Shown in pieces: positions 9,407 to 17,148 of a stretch of DNA of 46,295 nt. Source of the DNA: a virus; IMG/VR virus record IMGVR_UViG_3300012985_000015, positions 1 through 46,295 of that record, one strand, 5' to 3'. The notes beneath the pieces were generated by a model that did no database searches, had not been told where the DNA came from, and saw only the letters and a program-made list of their open reading frames with translations. Every line of letters starts with the position of its first letter. Within the stretch, counting starts at the first letter, position 1. The translations under genes were made by a program, and so were the position numbers.

Positions 9407-10170
9407 CAGTCAGATGTAAACTTGTATGGATTGGTGTATTTGTAGCCACTATCGTCTGTGGCGTAAATCAATTTGGCGAATCTCTGGCCCATAACACCAT
9501 AACGCATGGCGTCCATAAGGTGATCGTTCTTCTTGACAATCTTCCCTTCAACATCGCGCTGATACATCGAATATTCTTTCAGAACAGCGGTGCAGCGGCG
9601 GAAGATTTTAAGGCGGCCAGTGGAGAATCGTTCCCAACAAACGTGAATACCAGCCTCTACGGCATTTTCAGCGGGGCGGCAATCCAGCCCTTCTTTGCGA
9701 TACTCTACGATGAGGCGTCTGCCGTCCACTTGACTACGACCTTTTGAGGCCGGATCGATCATAATTGGATGCTTGTTGCCCTTGCGGCGTTTGATGGCCG
9801 AGGCGACAACGGCGGGATCGGCATTAGTGGCTGTATACTCGTCGACGATGTAGATAACGTCATTATCAGGGTCGATTGCCAAGCTGACATAGGCTGTGCA
9901 TGTTCTTCCTACATCCAACCCACCAAGTCGCTTCCAATGGGCAGGCACTTCGATGTAATTGCCCTTTGAATCTTTTGTGTAATCGTAAATGATGTCGTCT
10001 TGCGGTACTTGGTAGACGTTACCGGCACCCATTGTGGGGTTGCCATATACCACGGCTGGAATGAGATGGGGCTGTGTTGTTCTTTTAATCTCTTCGATGC
10101 GGGCTTCTGTTAGATGCCCTGCATCGTACATACTTGCCACTACATACGCTTGACCCTTAATCGTGCTCAT
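9406..10170 (-). CDS. terL: Large terminase, C-terminal nuclease part (separate frame)
   Basis: 254 aa. It carries the RNase H-like nuclease half of TerL: GGLDVGRTCTAYV gives the first Asp (motif I), VDEYTATNADP the second acidic site, and KKNDHLMDAMRYGVM the C-terminal acidic motif. The N-terminal ASMYDAGHLTEARIEEI is the segment that normally follows the ATPase core in intact TerL, so the protein begins about where the ATPase frame ends. Its ATG lies 14 bases inside the upstream frame (+1 relative). The in-frame stop just upstream means it cannot simply extend. Either a split terminase or a frameshift. Confidence 0.85.
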   Translation of the reverse strand: MSTIKGQAYVVASMYDAGHLTEARIEEIKRTTQPHLIPAVVYGNPTMGAGNVYQVPQDDIIYDYTKDSKGNYIEVPAHWKRLGGLDVGRTCTAYVSLAIDPDNDVIYIVDEYTATNADPAVVASAIKRRKGNKHPIMIDPASKGRSQVDGRRLIVEYRKEGLDCRPAENAVEAGIHVCWERFSTGRLKIFRRCTAVLKEYSMYQRDVEGKIVKKNDHLMDAMRYGVMGQRFAKLIYATDDSGYKYTNPYKFTSD

Positions 10171-10993
10171 ACATCTCTTTCTTCTTTGGCGTTACATCAA
10201 CCGCCTTTTCCGTGAAGTCTTTCAGCAAGGCAGTCCAGCCAAGCAAAGGAGTGAACGTTACAATGAAGGTTCCATTTGTAGTTGTGAGACGGATATAGGC
10301 TTGGTTCCAAATGAGCGGAGCATCTTTGCCAGCCGGTTCTTCGTCCAACCAAACAATGTCTACAGGTTTTCCGTAGAAAGACTCTGGTCCTGATTGATAG
10401 GTCTTGAATTTGATCTGAGAAAGCTTGCTGTTAGCGTGTCTCACCCAGATAGAATCTACTGTACCGCCCGTATTGGGTCTGATTACGATGTCGTAGATGT
10501 TTTTCTCTGCGATGAGGCCCGTGCCTTTTGGGGTTCCTAGGAATTTGCTTTGTAGGATTTCCCTTACGGTGTCGTTTGTGTCTCCACAGGCCCACACTAC
10601 AGGGGCTTTGTCAAACACTCGACCTTGCCACCAATCGGGATAGTCTCCTGTTGACCAACAGCTAATGGCATACGCGCCACTCGTAGTCTTGCCTGTCTGA
10701 TTGCTTGCTCTAAAGAGAACCTGTTGATATTCAGATGTAGCATCAAAAAAAGCTTTGTGGGCCGGATAATGCTCGATGCTAAGTGGGGTTTCGGGCTGAA
10801 ACAGCTTGACTAGATGCCCGCCCGTTTCTTCGATATTCTTGTAGTGCTCAATCAGTTTCAGGGCGTACATCAAATCCTGAGGGCTTCCGGTCAGTTCTTT
10901 GACCTCCTTTGCCTCAAATTTCTTCAGGATTTTGTTCAGTTTACCTTGTTCTTCTGGTGTTACGCTAAATTGGGGCCGCAAGCTGCGGGGCAT
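10157..10993 (-). CDS. terL: Large terminase, N-terminal ATPase part
   Basis: 278 aa. It contains the packaging ATPase core: Walker A ASNQTGKT at about residue 97, an adenine or coupling region, and Walker B VDIVWLDEEP with its catalytic Glu at about residue 217. The coupling motif region FIVTFTPLLGW follows. The frame stops soon after (KKKEMYEHD), before the linker and nuclease normally present in a roughly 500-residue TerL. The nuclease lies in the next overlapping frame. ATP-driven DNA translocation and motor assembly on the portal is the expected job. Confidence 0.88.
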   Translation of the reverse strand: MPRSLRPQFSVTPEEQGKLNKILKKFEAKEVKELTGSPQDLMYALKLIEHYKNIEETGGHLVKLFQPETPLSIEHYPAHKAFFDATSEYQQVLFRASNQTGKTTSGAYAISCWSTGDYPDWWQGRVFDKAPVVWACGDTNDTVREILQSKFLGTPKGTGLIAEKNIYDIVIRPNTGGTVDSIWVRHANSKLSQIKFKTYQSGPESFYGKPVDIVWLDEEPAGKDAPLIWNQAYIRLTTTNGTFIVTFTPLLGWTALLKDFTEKAVDVTPKKKEMYEHD

Positions 10994-10999
10994 AATCCT

Positions 11000-11482
11000 T
11001 TACGCCTTTCGTTTTTCTTGTGCCTCGACTAGGCTAAGAATGTTTGGAGTGAGTTCACGAAGCTTCTGAAGGGCTTCGTCTCTCGTAAGCCCTTCGATAT
11101 TCCAGATGTCGTTGTTGGTTGTCTCTGTCTTTTCCGCCCATCCGAACATGTTCTTCATTGCGAAATTAATCATCGTGGCCGATTTGAATGTCTCTCCAAG
11201 CATCGCTCGCTGGTATGTCTCTTCCCATTTTGCTTGGCAGAGTGTGCGACCGAAAGACACTACACGTCGAAAGTGATCGTCATTCTTGAGGCGTTCGTCA
11301 AACTCTTCCTTAGAGATTTGGATGGCTTTGCAGACGCTGCTGTCAAATTTGCCTTCGTTGTACGTAAAAAGAATCTTCTCGTCTTCACTCAACGAGTCAA
11401 AATCAATGTCTTTTGGCTTGGCAGGACGGCCGGGGCCACGTTTTTGCGGGGCATCCTCGTCCAGCATGTCTGGATGTGTCAT
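11000..11482 (-). CDS. Probable small terminase subunit
   Basis: 160 aa from the ATG at 11482. This start is chosen because it forms an ATGA overlap with the stop of the upstream collagen-like gene and has AAAGG upstream; a longer frame exists but its extra 34 residues are Cys/Arg-rich shadow sequence. There is an N-terminal [10 protein letters not shown] basic segment, a helix-turn-helix-like region around [16 protein letters not shown], and a C-terminal helix [17 protein letters not shown]. Position immediately before the ATPase gene supports DNA recognition for packaging. Confidence 0.7.
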   Translation of the reverse strand: MTHPDMLDEDAPQKRGPGRPAKPKDIDFDSLSEDEKILFTYNEGKFDSSVCKAIQISKEEFDERLKNDDHFRRVVSFGRTLCQAKWEETYQRAMLGETFKSATMINFAMKNMFGWAEKTETTNNDIWNIEGLTRDEALQKLRELTPNILSLVEAQEKRKA

Positions 11483-12762
11483 CCTAATGTAACCTTTGCT
11501 GATCCTCCCGTACCGCCCGTAGAGCCCGATGCGGCAGTGCCTGCTACATTTCCTACAGCCGTACGAACACCAGTAGAAAGGCATGTAACAGTTATTTTAC
11601 CGCTAGTAGCACCATTAGAGCCTCCTCCTACCGCTCCTGTGCCATTACCAGTGCCTCCATTAGCACCGTCTGCTCCTGAAGCATTGAAGAAATCTACCAC
11701 TGTGGCCCCGGTGTGAGTGCCATAAAGACAATAGATGGGCCCGCCACCTCCGCTTCCTCCAGCTCCTCCTCCTCCCACATTCCCAATACCCGACGGGCCT
11801 TTGTCTCCGCCCTTACCGCCTTTACCACCACGCGTGTCTACTGTATTGGATGGTGTACTACCGTCTGTTATAATGGTCCCAATACTTAGAGAGACGCCGC
11901 CCCCCGCACTGCCCGGACCCCCGCCCCCGCCTCCAAAGTTGGTACCATCTCCGGTACCACCCGTCCCTCCAGTGCCCGAGGTGGCGCCGGTGATATTAGT
12001 AAACGTGTCTGTCTGAATACGCTGCAGTAGGCCGGGAAGAGGCGCTACTTTCGTGGTTGTTCCAGCTACACCAACAGTCCCCGAAACTCCAGTAGAACCG
12101 TTTCCTCCCTTTCCTCCAGATGATCCATCTCCCCCCCAAGAGGCGCCGAGACTGGTTCCGTTGGTTCCTCCCGTGGAGTTTCCCGTGTTAACGCCATTCG
12201 ATCCTAGTGGGCCAGCAGCGCCCGCGGTAGCAAAGTAAGCCGTACCAGTTGTTGCTGCCGCACCAGCAGAGCCTCTATTCTGATTAACCGCGTCCGTTCC
12301 AACACTTCCAGCAACTGAAATCTGGCCATAGAAGCCGCTAGTGCAGTCCCATGTCTGAGCGCATATCTGAAATGTATTAGAGCGCAGAGTAATGCCCGTC
12401 GTGATTTTCATCGTCGACAACATCACATGCCGCGTTAAAGTATAAGTGCTACCAGCAAGCGTAGCGAACGAAAACGTATTGCTCCCGTTGAATGTAGCTG
12501 CCCCATCTTCTCCAGACCCACCGATAATATCAGCCACATAACTTCCGGGACCTGTAGGTCCGGTGGCTCCAGTAGGCCCCGTTGGGCCCGTTGGGCCCGT
12601 AGCGCCGGCTGCTCCTGTTGGTCCGGTAGGGCCTGTAGGACCAGTCGCACCCGTTGGCCCGGTCGGCCCCGTGGGGCCAGTAGGTCCGACTGGGCCAACA
12701 CCTCCGCCGCCACGAGATAGACCAGCGAGCAGCGTGCGGTCTTGGCAAGTATTAGTCGGCAT
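11479..12762 (-). CDS. Collagen-like, glycine-rich fibre protein
   Basis: 427 aa. Residues about 22-72 are uninterrupted Gly-Pro-Thr/Ala triplets of collagen type, expected to form a trimeric triple helix. A beta region follows (residues 75-160), then a very Gly/Ser/Thr-rich stretch with [11 protein letters not shown] and [12 protein letters not shown] blocks. The C-terminus is beta-rich with Ser/Gly. The architecture suggests a trimeric appendage or fibre with adhesive surface. It lies upstream of small terminase, in the fibre gene cluster. The repeat could also vary in length by slippage. Confidence 0.75.
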   Translation of the reverse strand: MPTNTCQDRTLLAGLSRGGGGVGPVGPTGPTGPTGPTGATGPTGPTGPTGAAGATGPTGPTGPTGATGPTGPGSYVADIIGGSGEDGAATFNGSNTFSFATLAGSTYTLTRHVMLSTMKITTGITLRSNTFQICAQTWDCTSGFYGQISVAGSVGTDAVNQNRGSAGAAATTGTAYFATAGAAGPLGSNGVNTGNSTGGTNGTSLGASWGGDGSSGGKGGNGSTGVSGTVGVAGTTTKVAPLPGLLQRIQTDTFTNITGATSGTGGTGGTGDGTNFGGGGGGPGSAGGGVSLSIGTIITDGSTPSNTVDTRGGKGGKGGDKGPSGIGNVGGGGAGGSGGGGPIYCLYGTHTGATVVDFFNASGADGANGGTGNGTGAVGGGSNGATSGKITVTCLSTGVRTAVGNVAGTAASGSTGGTGGSAKVTLG

Positions 12763-12771
12763 GTTTAAGCA

Positions 12772-13533
12772 TTAAGGATTAACAAATGTTCGTGGAGTTG
12801 TAAGTTGCTGTGTAATGCCAATGGCATCAACATACAAAGACGAGCCGGTATTATTTCCAACCGTTTTTTCTCTTGACCAACCCAGAGAAAACAGATTGGC
12901 AGTTACCGGAGAATTATTTATGGTTGCAACTAGAACGTTGTTGATGTAGAAATAGCAAACATTTGGCGTGATTGTTACACGGAAGTAGGTGTCAGTATTA
13001 GCCGCCGCAGCAACGGTTGTGATAACTTGCGATGTGCCGTTTATCTGGTCTTTGACGTAACAAATGTAATTTGGAGAAATGCTAAGGTCGTAATAAATTA
13101 CGGCAGCATTACTTTCAGAGCTTCTATCAGCAAAATTATCAGAAAATCCAAATGAAGTTTTGTGAATCTGTGAGCCAGTTCCCAAACTTGTCATCATAAA
13201 ACGCGTCTGAACATCCAGAAGATTATTTACAGACAAGTTCAAAACTGGCAAAGTTTCTAGAACAGCCGTGTCCCCTTGGTCTTCAATGTACAACGAAACA
13301 GCGCCCGGAAAAATGGTGCTATAGACGGGGGTAATCTGAGCAGAGCTAGTAGTACTGGATTGAAAATATATTCCGATATAATTGAAAGGGTCGGCGATAT
13401 TGGACGACACTTCAATAAAGTCATCAAAAGCTACGACGCCTTGATTGACATTCTGGACGATAGGAACACGTTTCTTAAATGCGGCTGGCACTAGTAGGCA
13501 CACCAATATGAGAAGAAGGAAAAACCACATCAA
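12772..13533 (-). CDS. Membrane-anchored or exported beta-sandwich protein
   Basis: 253 aa. The N-terminus [19 protein letters not shown] is a strong hydrophobic segment followed by KKR, so it reads as an uncleaved anchor or signal. The rest is beta-rich with Asn/Ser/Thr and a lectin-like pattern ([21 protein letters not shown]) reminiscent of laminin-G or concanavalin-type domains. It lies between two fibre/virion-like genes and overlaps the 105-aa gene by 4 bases. Possible receptor-binding fibre or envelope-associated protein; unassigned. Confidence 0.6.
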   Translation of the reverse strand: MMWFFLLLILVCLLVPAAFKKRVPIVQNVNQGVVAFDDFIEVSSNIADPFNYIGIYFQSSTTSSAQITPVYSTIFPGAVSLYIEDQGDTAVLETLPVLNLSVNNLLDVQTRFMMTSLGTGSQIHKTSFGFSDNFADRSSESNAAVIYYDLSISPNYICYVKDQINGTSQVITTVAAAANTDTYFRVTITPNVCYFYINNVLVATINNSPVTANLFSLGWSREKTVGNNTGSSLYVDAIGITQQLTTPRTFVNP

Positions 13534-13847
13534 ATATTAACAACGAGCGTCGCTGTTCCTGATCCGCTTGTAAATGCTGTACAGTTCAGGATGATGTCGC
13601 AGTCTGTGTTGATGTCTAGATTCACTGCTGTTGGCGTTGTCACTGCGGACGATGACAAGGTGGCGTAGTTGGCAGCTCCCGGCGTGCTGACTTGCACGGC
13701 AACCGTGCCACTAAACGTTCCGGTGATGTACAATGTAGCTTTCAGAGGAAAGCCCGGACGAACGCCCCTTACTTGAAGCGTATCTGTACCAGCACCCGTA
13801 CCGGTGATACCTGTTGCGATGAGCCAGCCATTAGAAGCAGTTGCCAT
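13530..13847 (-). CDS. Small beta-rich virion-like protein
   Basis: 105 aa, dominated by Thr, Gly, Val and Ala with alternating beta patterns (ATLYITGTFSGTVAVQVST). It has no signal peptide and no charge clusters. It is of the same style as the decoration-like proteins at 4.1 and 15.4 kb. It is placed immediately after the endolysin (3-base gap) and overlaps the next gene. Likely a virion surface or fibre-associated protein; function unproven. Confidence 0.6.
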   Translation of the reverse strand: MATASNGWLIATGITGTGAGTDTLQVRGVRPGFPLKATLYITGTFSGTVAVQVSTPGAANYATLSSSAVTTPTAVNLDINTDCDIILNCTAFTSGSGTATLVVNI

Positions 13848-13850
13848 TTC

Positions 13851-14345
13851 TTATTCTACCGTGAGAGTTGTGTCGGGCTTTAGACAGAGAAGGAATTCTT
13901 CTTGGCGGCGTTTGACAAGGCCTTTCCATTGAATTCCGTTGGCATATGTCCATTTCTTGAATTCAGGACACCATTGGGCGGCGGGTTCCCCTGCGTTGAG
14001 TCGCTTTACGAGCGTCGATCCGCAGAAGGCATTGCCCCCAATGTTGTATGCGAGAGAGATGGTGGCGGCCTTTTGGTTATTCGTCAAAGGCCTTTTGGCG
14101 CATTGCTCAACAGCAGCCGCAGCTTCGTAAAGGTCTTCCGTCAAGAACTTCGTGCATTCGGCTTTAGTGTAAGTTTGCCCCATCTTGACATCGGAGCCCG
14201 TATGGCCGTAGCACGCAGTGGTAACGCCCACAACATCTTTATAGGCCTGAGGGACATATCCTTCGTACGTTGCGACAACAGCACTCGTGGCGGCCATTAC
14301 GCCGCCTGCTACGAAAGCCAGCACCCGAGGGCTAACTGCCGGCAT
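13851..14345 (-). CDS. Endolysin, GH24 lysozyme with SAR domain
   Basis: 164 aa. The N-terminal stretch VLAFVAGGVMAATSAVVA is hydrophobic but rich in Gly, Ala and Ser, typical of a signal-arrest-release segment that lets lysozyme reach the periplasm without holin pores. The catalytic triad of phage lysozymes follows: Glu in TYEGYVPQAY (about residue 28), Asp at about 37 and Thr at about 43 in VVGVTTACYGHTG. Cys residues at 45, 60, 83 and later may control activation. It cleaves peptidoglycan glycosidic bonds. It overlaps the holin gene by 14 bases. Confidence 0.9.
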   Translation of the reverse strand: MPAVSPRVLAFVAGGVMAATSAVVATYEGYVPQAYKDVVGVTTACYGHTGSDVKMGQTYTKAECTKFLTEDLYEAAAAVEQCAKRPLTNNQKAATISLAYNIGGNAFCGSTLVKRLNAGEPAAQWCPEFKKWTYANGIQWKGLVKRRQEEFLLCLKPDTTLTVE

Positions 14346-14523
14346 ACTTGGCCTTAACCCACTTGTAGAAGCGGTAGCCTAGTTGAATGATGAGTCCTGT
14401 GGTGTAGATTGCCGTCAGGAAGTAGGCAATCTCGCCCCAATGGACGTTGTAAAACCAAGACGTAGCCACAATTGTAGCCGGAGGAGTGGCTTTCGCGAGT
14501 TCTTGCACGACAGGATGTTCCAT
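14332..14523 (-). CDS. Probable holin
   Basis: 63 aa from the ATG at 14523, which has GGAGG upstream; a longer frame upstream encodes unlikely sequence. EHPVVQELAKATPPATIVAT at the N-terminus followed by one membrane segment (about residues 28-50, IAYFLTAIYTTGLIIQL) and a basic tail YRFYKWVKAKY is a pattern common in short phage holins. It overlaps the lysozyme gene, forming a lysis cassette. No spanin genes were recognised nearby. Confidence 0.7.
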   Translation of the reverse strand: MEHPVVQELAKATPPATIVATSWFYNVHWGEIAYFLTAIYTTGLIIQLGYRFYKWVKAKYAGS

Positions 14524-14712
14524 TATGAGTCCTACCTCCGGTTTGCGAGAACGAGAGGGGTTGTATTGCAGGGAGAGAGTGAGGAAGAGAGCAAGACAGG
14601 AGGGAACGTCCTTGTAATGCTTGGAAGGCGGGCATCGTGCCGGCACTCATCAAGTCATCTTGCTCAACAGAATGTCCGTTTCTGTTTTCCTCGCCGGCAT
14701 TGCGCCGGAATG

Positions 14713-14789
14713 TGGCACGCTCGGGCGGACTTAAACCGCCAACCCCGAGCTTAGAAGGCCCGTGCTCTATTCGGTTGAGCTACAAGCGT
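14713..14789 (-). tRNA. tRNA-Arg (anticodon TCT)
   Basis: A full cloverleaf can be drawn: a 7-bp acceptor stem with one G-T pair, a D arm GCTC/GAGC, an anticodon stem with loop CTTCTAA, and a perfect 5-bp T stem around TTTAAGT. The discriminator is G and CCA is encoded. It reads AGA codons, rare in many high-GC hosts. It is the last of five tRNAs in the minus-strand order. Confidence 0.9.
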
Positions 14790-14795
14790 ATAAAA

Positions 14796-14871
14796 TGGTG
14801 CCGGCAGAAGGTCTCGAACCTCCGGCCTGATGCTTACAAAGCAACTGCTCTACCTACTGAGCTATGCCGGC
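14796..14871 (-). tRNA. tRNA-Thr (anticodon TGT)
   Basis: The acceptor stem GCCGGCA/TGCCGGC is perfect, the D stem is GCTC/GAGC, the anticodon loop is TTTGTAA, the T loop is TTCGAGA, and CCA is encoded. The anticodon stem has one T-T mismatch. It decodes ACA. Only six bases separate it from the tRNA-Arg gene. Confidence 0.92.
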
Positions 14872-14872
14872 G

Positions 14873-14944
14873 TCTGCATGGAGTGAATCGAACACCCTTA
14901 AGCTAGCTCCCAAAGCTAGTGGTCAACCAATGACCCACACGCAG
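14873..14944 (-). tRNA. tRNA-Pro (anticodon TGG)
   Basis: The acceptor CTGCGTG pairs with CATGCAG (one G-T). The D stem is GGTC/GACC, the anticodon stem CTAGC/GCTAG is perfect with loop TTTGGGA, and the T stem is GGGTG/CACTC. The discriminator is A, and the bases after it are CG, so CCA is not encoded and must be added. Its 3' end is one base from the tRNA-Thr start. Confidence 0.9.
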
Positions 14945-14952
14945 AAAAATTG

Positions 14953-15019
14953 AGCGCCACTAGGGACTCGAACCCTACTTGTCTGGCTTGGAAGGCCATG
15001 AGGGACCGTTCCGTAGCGC
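14953..15019 (-). tRNA. tRNA-Gly (anticodon TCC) with shortened D arm
   Basis: The acceptor GCGCTAC/GTGGCGC, T arm TAGGG/CCCTA and anticodon loop CTTCCAA are clear. Only 13 bases lie between acceptor and anticodon stems instead of about 18, so the D arm is reduced to roughly GGA, ACGG, TCC. The tRNA is about 67 nt and CCA is not fully encoded. It decodes GGA. It may be degraded or an unusual functional tRNA. Confidence 0.75.
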
Positions 15020-15028
15020 ATTTTGAAA

Positions 15029-15102
15029 CAGAGGCGGTAGGGCTCGAACCTACGCATGCAGGCTTCAAAGGCCCGTGCCTTAACCAGCTTGGCTACGCCT
15101 CG
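15029..15102 (-). tRNA. tRNA-Gln (anticodon TTG)
   Basis: The anticodon stem CGGGC/GCCTG carries loop CTTTGAA, giving TTG. The T stem GTAGG/CCTAC with TTCGAGC is perfect and the discriminator is G, as usual for Gln. The 1-72 pair is a mismatch, a known trait of tRNA-Gln acceptors. It decodes CAA. CCA is not encoded. Confidence 0.85.
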
Positions 15103-15150
15103 ACAATCTGAGCTGCCTTGGGTTAGTTCGGTGTGGCAGCTACCGAGGGC

Positions 15151-15276
15151 TTAGTCGAAGAGTTGGGCCCAGCCTTCGTTGATGGCTTTTGCTATATAAG
15201 GAGGAAATGGCTTCTGTTTTGAAGCCAAATCCACAGCAAATTTCAAAAGCTCGGCTTGGAATTCTTCTTCAGACAT
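15151..15276 (-). CDS. Very small hypothetical protein (41 aa)
   Basis: 41 aa, acidic N-terminus MSEEEFQAELLKFAVDL followed by KQKPFPPYIAKAI and ending NEGWAQLFD. Its ATG overlaps the stop of the upstream 34-aa membrane peptide (TAATG), so translation appears coupled. It lies just before the tRNA cluster. The pair could be a lysis or host-interaction accessory, but nothing identifies it. Confidence 0.6.
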   Translation of the reverse strand: MSEEEFQAELLKFAVDLASKQKPFPPYIAKAINEGWAQLFD

Positions 15277-15380
15277 TACGCGACTTGGGAGTCCCACCAT
15301 GCCTTAATGCGAGGCCACACCTTCGCCATGAAGACGGGGCCTCCTACGACACCAAGAGCAAAACCAAGAATAAATCCCAT
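15276..15380 (-). CDS. 34-aa membrane peptide
   Basis: 34 aa: MGFILGFALGVVGGPVFMAK is a Gly-rich membrane segment followed by a Trp/Lys-rich cytoplasmic-like tail (WPRIKAWWDSQVA). It has a good ribosome site, CCGAAGGAAG, a variant of the cassette repeated elsewhere in the genome. Coupled to the 41-aa gene. Unknown role. Confidence 0.65.
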   Translation of the reverse strand: MGFILGFALGVVGGPVFMAKVWPRIKAWWDSQVA

Positions 15381-15408
15381 TTGTGTTCTTCCTTCGGAAT
15401 GTCAAACG

Positions 15409-15972
15409 TTACGGGGCGTTCTGAAGCGGAATTTCCGTGACGCGGAGATAGCCACCTTTCTTGAGGGTAGCGGCCGACACCGCAGCAAACTCCGCAAACG
15501 ACAGCGCAAGCGACCCCTTATCCGTACATTTGAACGTACCAGTCACACGAACAGCAATAACACCTGTCGTGGCGGCGCCGTTAGCCCCGTTAAGAGCCGT
15601 CATGTTGTACACGGCCGATCCACCAGCCACGAGATGTTCTGCTGTAAGCTGCACATCCGTTGCCGTAAGTGTGCCGGCACCCAAGCTCACCTTGATACCG
15701 CCAGAAGCACCGACAGTGCAAGGAAGATAGGCATCCACAGCATACCAACGACCACCAACGCACGCCGCGTTCTGGTTATAACCGACGCTGGCAGCGATAG
15801 ACAGATCAGTGGCGGCAGTAAGAGTTGTGCCTGCAACGGCTTGGTCGGCCGTCACATAGGCTACGTTCGGCAAGCCGCGTTGCGTAATGTAGCGGGCCAG
15901 CTTGTTGACGGGCTCAGGGACAGCGCCGTTCTGCGTGATTGTGTTGGTAAGAATTTGGTGAGTGGTTGCCAT
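15409..15972 (-). CDS. Virion-like beta-rich protein
   Basis: 187 aa, low charge, with many Ala, Thr, Gly and Val residues. It begins MATTHQILTNTITQNGAVPEP and contains VGASGGIKVSLGAGTLTATDVQL, similar in texture to the 195-aa head protein near the capsid gene. The C-terminal third (FKCTDKGSLALSFAEF) is more amphipathic. It is separated from the capsid genes by the tRNA, lysis and fibre genes. Probably a minor structural protein; not identified. Confidence 0.6.
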   Translation of the reverse strand: MATTHQILTNTITQNGAVPEPVNKLARYITQRGLPNVAYVTADQAVAGTTLTAATDLSIAASVGYNQNAACVGGRWYAVDAYLPCTVGASGGIKVSLGAGTLTATDVQLTAEHLVAGGSAVYNMTALNGANGAATTGVIAVRVTGTFKCTDKGSLALSFAEFAAVSAATLKKGGYLRVTEIPLQNAP

Positions 15973-15984
15973 TTGAGGTGTTTC

Positions 15985-16164
15985 CTAGTCAGTGGTCAGG
16001 AGCGAGCTGATATATTCGTCGGCTTGTTTCCGCACACTAGGCGGCATCGCATACCAGAGCTTATCTAGCTCGTCCAGTATTACTTCTTCATCGTCCATGT
16101 CCAACACTTGGCTTTGTTGGTCAATGAGGAATTTGTATGCTTCAAGCAGATTGTGCCCGTCCAT
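15985..16164 (-). CDS. Small acidic hypothetical protein (59 aa)
   Basis: 59 aa, acidic and helical: LLEAYKFLIDQQSQVLDMDDEEV followed in the chain by LDELDKLWYAMPPSVRKQ. It overlaps the 3' end of the HNH gene by 23 bases. No strong ribosome site is visible, so expression may depend on coupling. Function unknown. Confidence 0.55.
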   Translation of the reverse strand: MDGHNLLEAYKFLIDQQSQVLDMDDEEVILDELDKLWYAMPPSVRKQADEYISSLLTTD

Positions 16165-16594
16165 GTGTATCTTTGTCTGGAAAATTAATAAAAAGTTCCC
16201 TAGATTGTTCTCGATCGTTCAATTCGGCTTCAATTTCCTCCTTGAAGTTCTGGTAGACGGTGTTGGCCCAGAGAATTAGGTTCATGTGCGTGTGGTTGCC
16301 CTTGCGCTTGTTGCAATCCGAACAGATCAACTGGAGATTGTAGTAGTCGTTTGTTCCGCCCTTGATTTCAGGAAGGCTGTGATCGATACAGACCTGATAG
16401 GGAGCCTCTGTCTTCGTATTGCAATAGGGACATTTGATGTGCGGGAAGCCTTGATTGTAGAGCCATTGGGCAAATTCCTCTCGACTGTACGGCACTTCCT
16501 TGTTGGCGGCTCTGAGTTTCCCTACAAAGCTGCTAGCTCGGGTGCCACAGTCAAACTTCCTGTCCCTCGGGAGGGTCTTCCTTCCTCTGCTCAT
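16142..16594 (-). CDS. HNH endonuclease
   Basis: 150 aa. It has the zinc-stabilised HNH layout: CPYC at about residues 55-58, then CIDHSLPEIKGGTN with the HN-type His, then NLQLICSDCNKRKGNH supplying the second Cys pair and final His. The N-terminus is basic (SRGRKTLPRDRKFD). Such proteins nick DNA and are commonly homing or packaging-associated nucleases. It is not next to the terminase, so a free-standing homing type is more likely. Confidence 0.8.
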   Translation of the reverse strand: MSRGRKTLPRDRKFDCGTRASSFVGKLRAANKEVPYSREEFAQWLYNQGFPHIKCPYCNTKTEAPYQVCIDHSLPEIKGGTNDYYNLQLICSDCNKRKGNHTHMNLILWANTVYQNFKEEIEAELNDREQSRELFINFPDKDTHGRAQSA

Positions 16595-16766
16595 TCTGTA
16601 GTTGTCTCAGGTAGTAGGCGTAATGGAGATTGAAGCTTTTCTGGTCTTTCTTTGCGAGCTTTTCAGCCCTGCGGCGTATCTCTTCTCCTTCGTCAATGTC
16701 TTCAGGAATGCCGTCCTTACCGTACATATCAAAGAGAGCTAGTTCTTGGTCAATGGTCAATTTCAT
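16551..16766 (-). CDS. Hypothetical charged helical protein (71 aa)
   Basis: 71 aa. It opens MKLTIDQELALFDMYGKDGIPEDI and continues as a charged helix (EEIRRRAEKLAKKDQKS), ending in EDPPEGQEV. It overlaps the HNH start by 44 bases and the preceding 52-aa gene by 17. It may be a small DNA- or protein-binding factor; unassigned. Confidence 0.6.
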   Translation of the reverse strand: MKLTIDQELALFDMYGKDGIPEDIDEGEEIRRRAEKLAKKDQKSFNLHYAYYLRQLQNEQRKEDPPEGQEV

Positions 16767-16908
16767 GTTGAATCTCTACAGCCCGTTCAAAGATGTCCAG
16801 AAGCCACGGAGGGCAGGATAGTTTGGATTCGTAGTCTTTGGCAATTTCATCCACAGCGGCAGCGATAGCATCCGCACTTAGAAAGTTGTATCCATTAAAG
16901 CTAATCAT
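16750..16908 (-). CDS. 52-aa hypothetical protein
   Basis: 52 aa, beginning MISFNGYNFLSADAIAAAVDEIAK and ending FERAVEIQHEIDH. It is the first gene behind the sigma70-type promoter at 17090-17117 and overlaps the next gene. Nothing identifies its function. Confidence 0.6.
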   Translation of the reverse strand: MISFNGYNFLSADAIAAAVDEIAKDYESKLSCPPWLLDIFERAVEIQHEIDH

Positions 16909-17089
16909 TAGGCCCCTATAAGCTATTGATATATTTTCACAAAAAGAACAGAAAGAACAAATCCCCCCAAACCCCCCACTGACTTACATGTCTAGTGGAT
17001 TGGTTGCCCTGTTAATTCAGGAAAGCTAAAAGAAAGAAAAAGGTTGGGTGTTGCTGTCCCTCGTCCGTGAGGGTTGTTCTATCACATCA

Positions 17090-17117
17090 AGTATAGCACA
17101 TATTCTCAGAACGTCAA
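17090..17117 (-). promoter_or_regulatory. Sigma70-type promoter (minus strand)
   Basis: On the minus strand TTGACG, a 16-base spacer and TATACT. It reads toward the 52-aa gene at 16908 and the structural genes beyond. A small CCCTC/GAGGG hairpin lies in the leader at about 17059-17074. It may be a start for the late transcription unit. Confidence 0.65.
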
Positions 17118-17148
17118 GGGTGCTCTTACAATGTCGTTTATTGCATGT

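Noticed and set aside
11483-11584. N-terminal extension of small terminase (34 extra residues)
   Set aside because: The extra sequence is Cys/Arg/Tyr-rich shadow of the collagen-like gene, and the ATG at 11482 forms an ATGA overlap with a ribosome site.
11735-12238. Proline-rich plus-strand frames opposite the Gly-rich gene
   Set aside because: They are the complement of Gly codons in the collagen-like gene; no ribosome site or phage-like sequence.
14354-14653. 99-aa minus-strand frame overlapping the holin
   Set aside because: It lacks a coherent membrane segment; the 63-aa frame has a better ribosome site and holin-like pattern.
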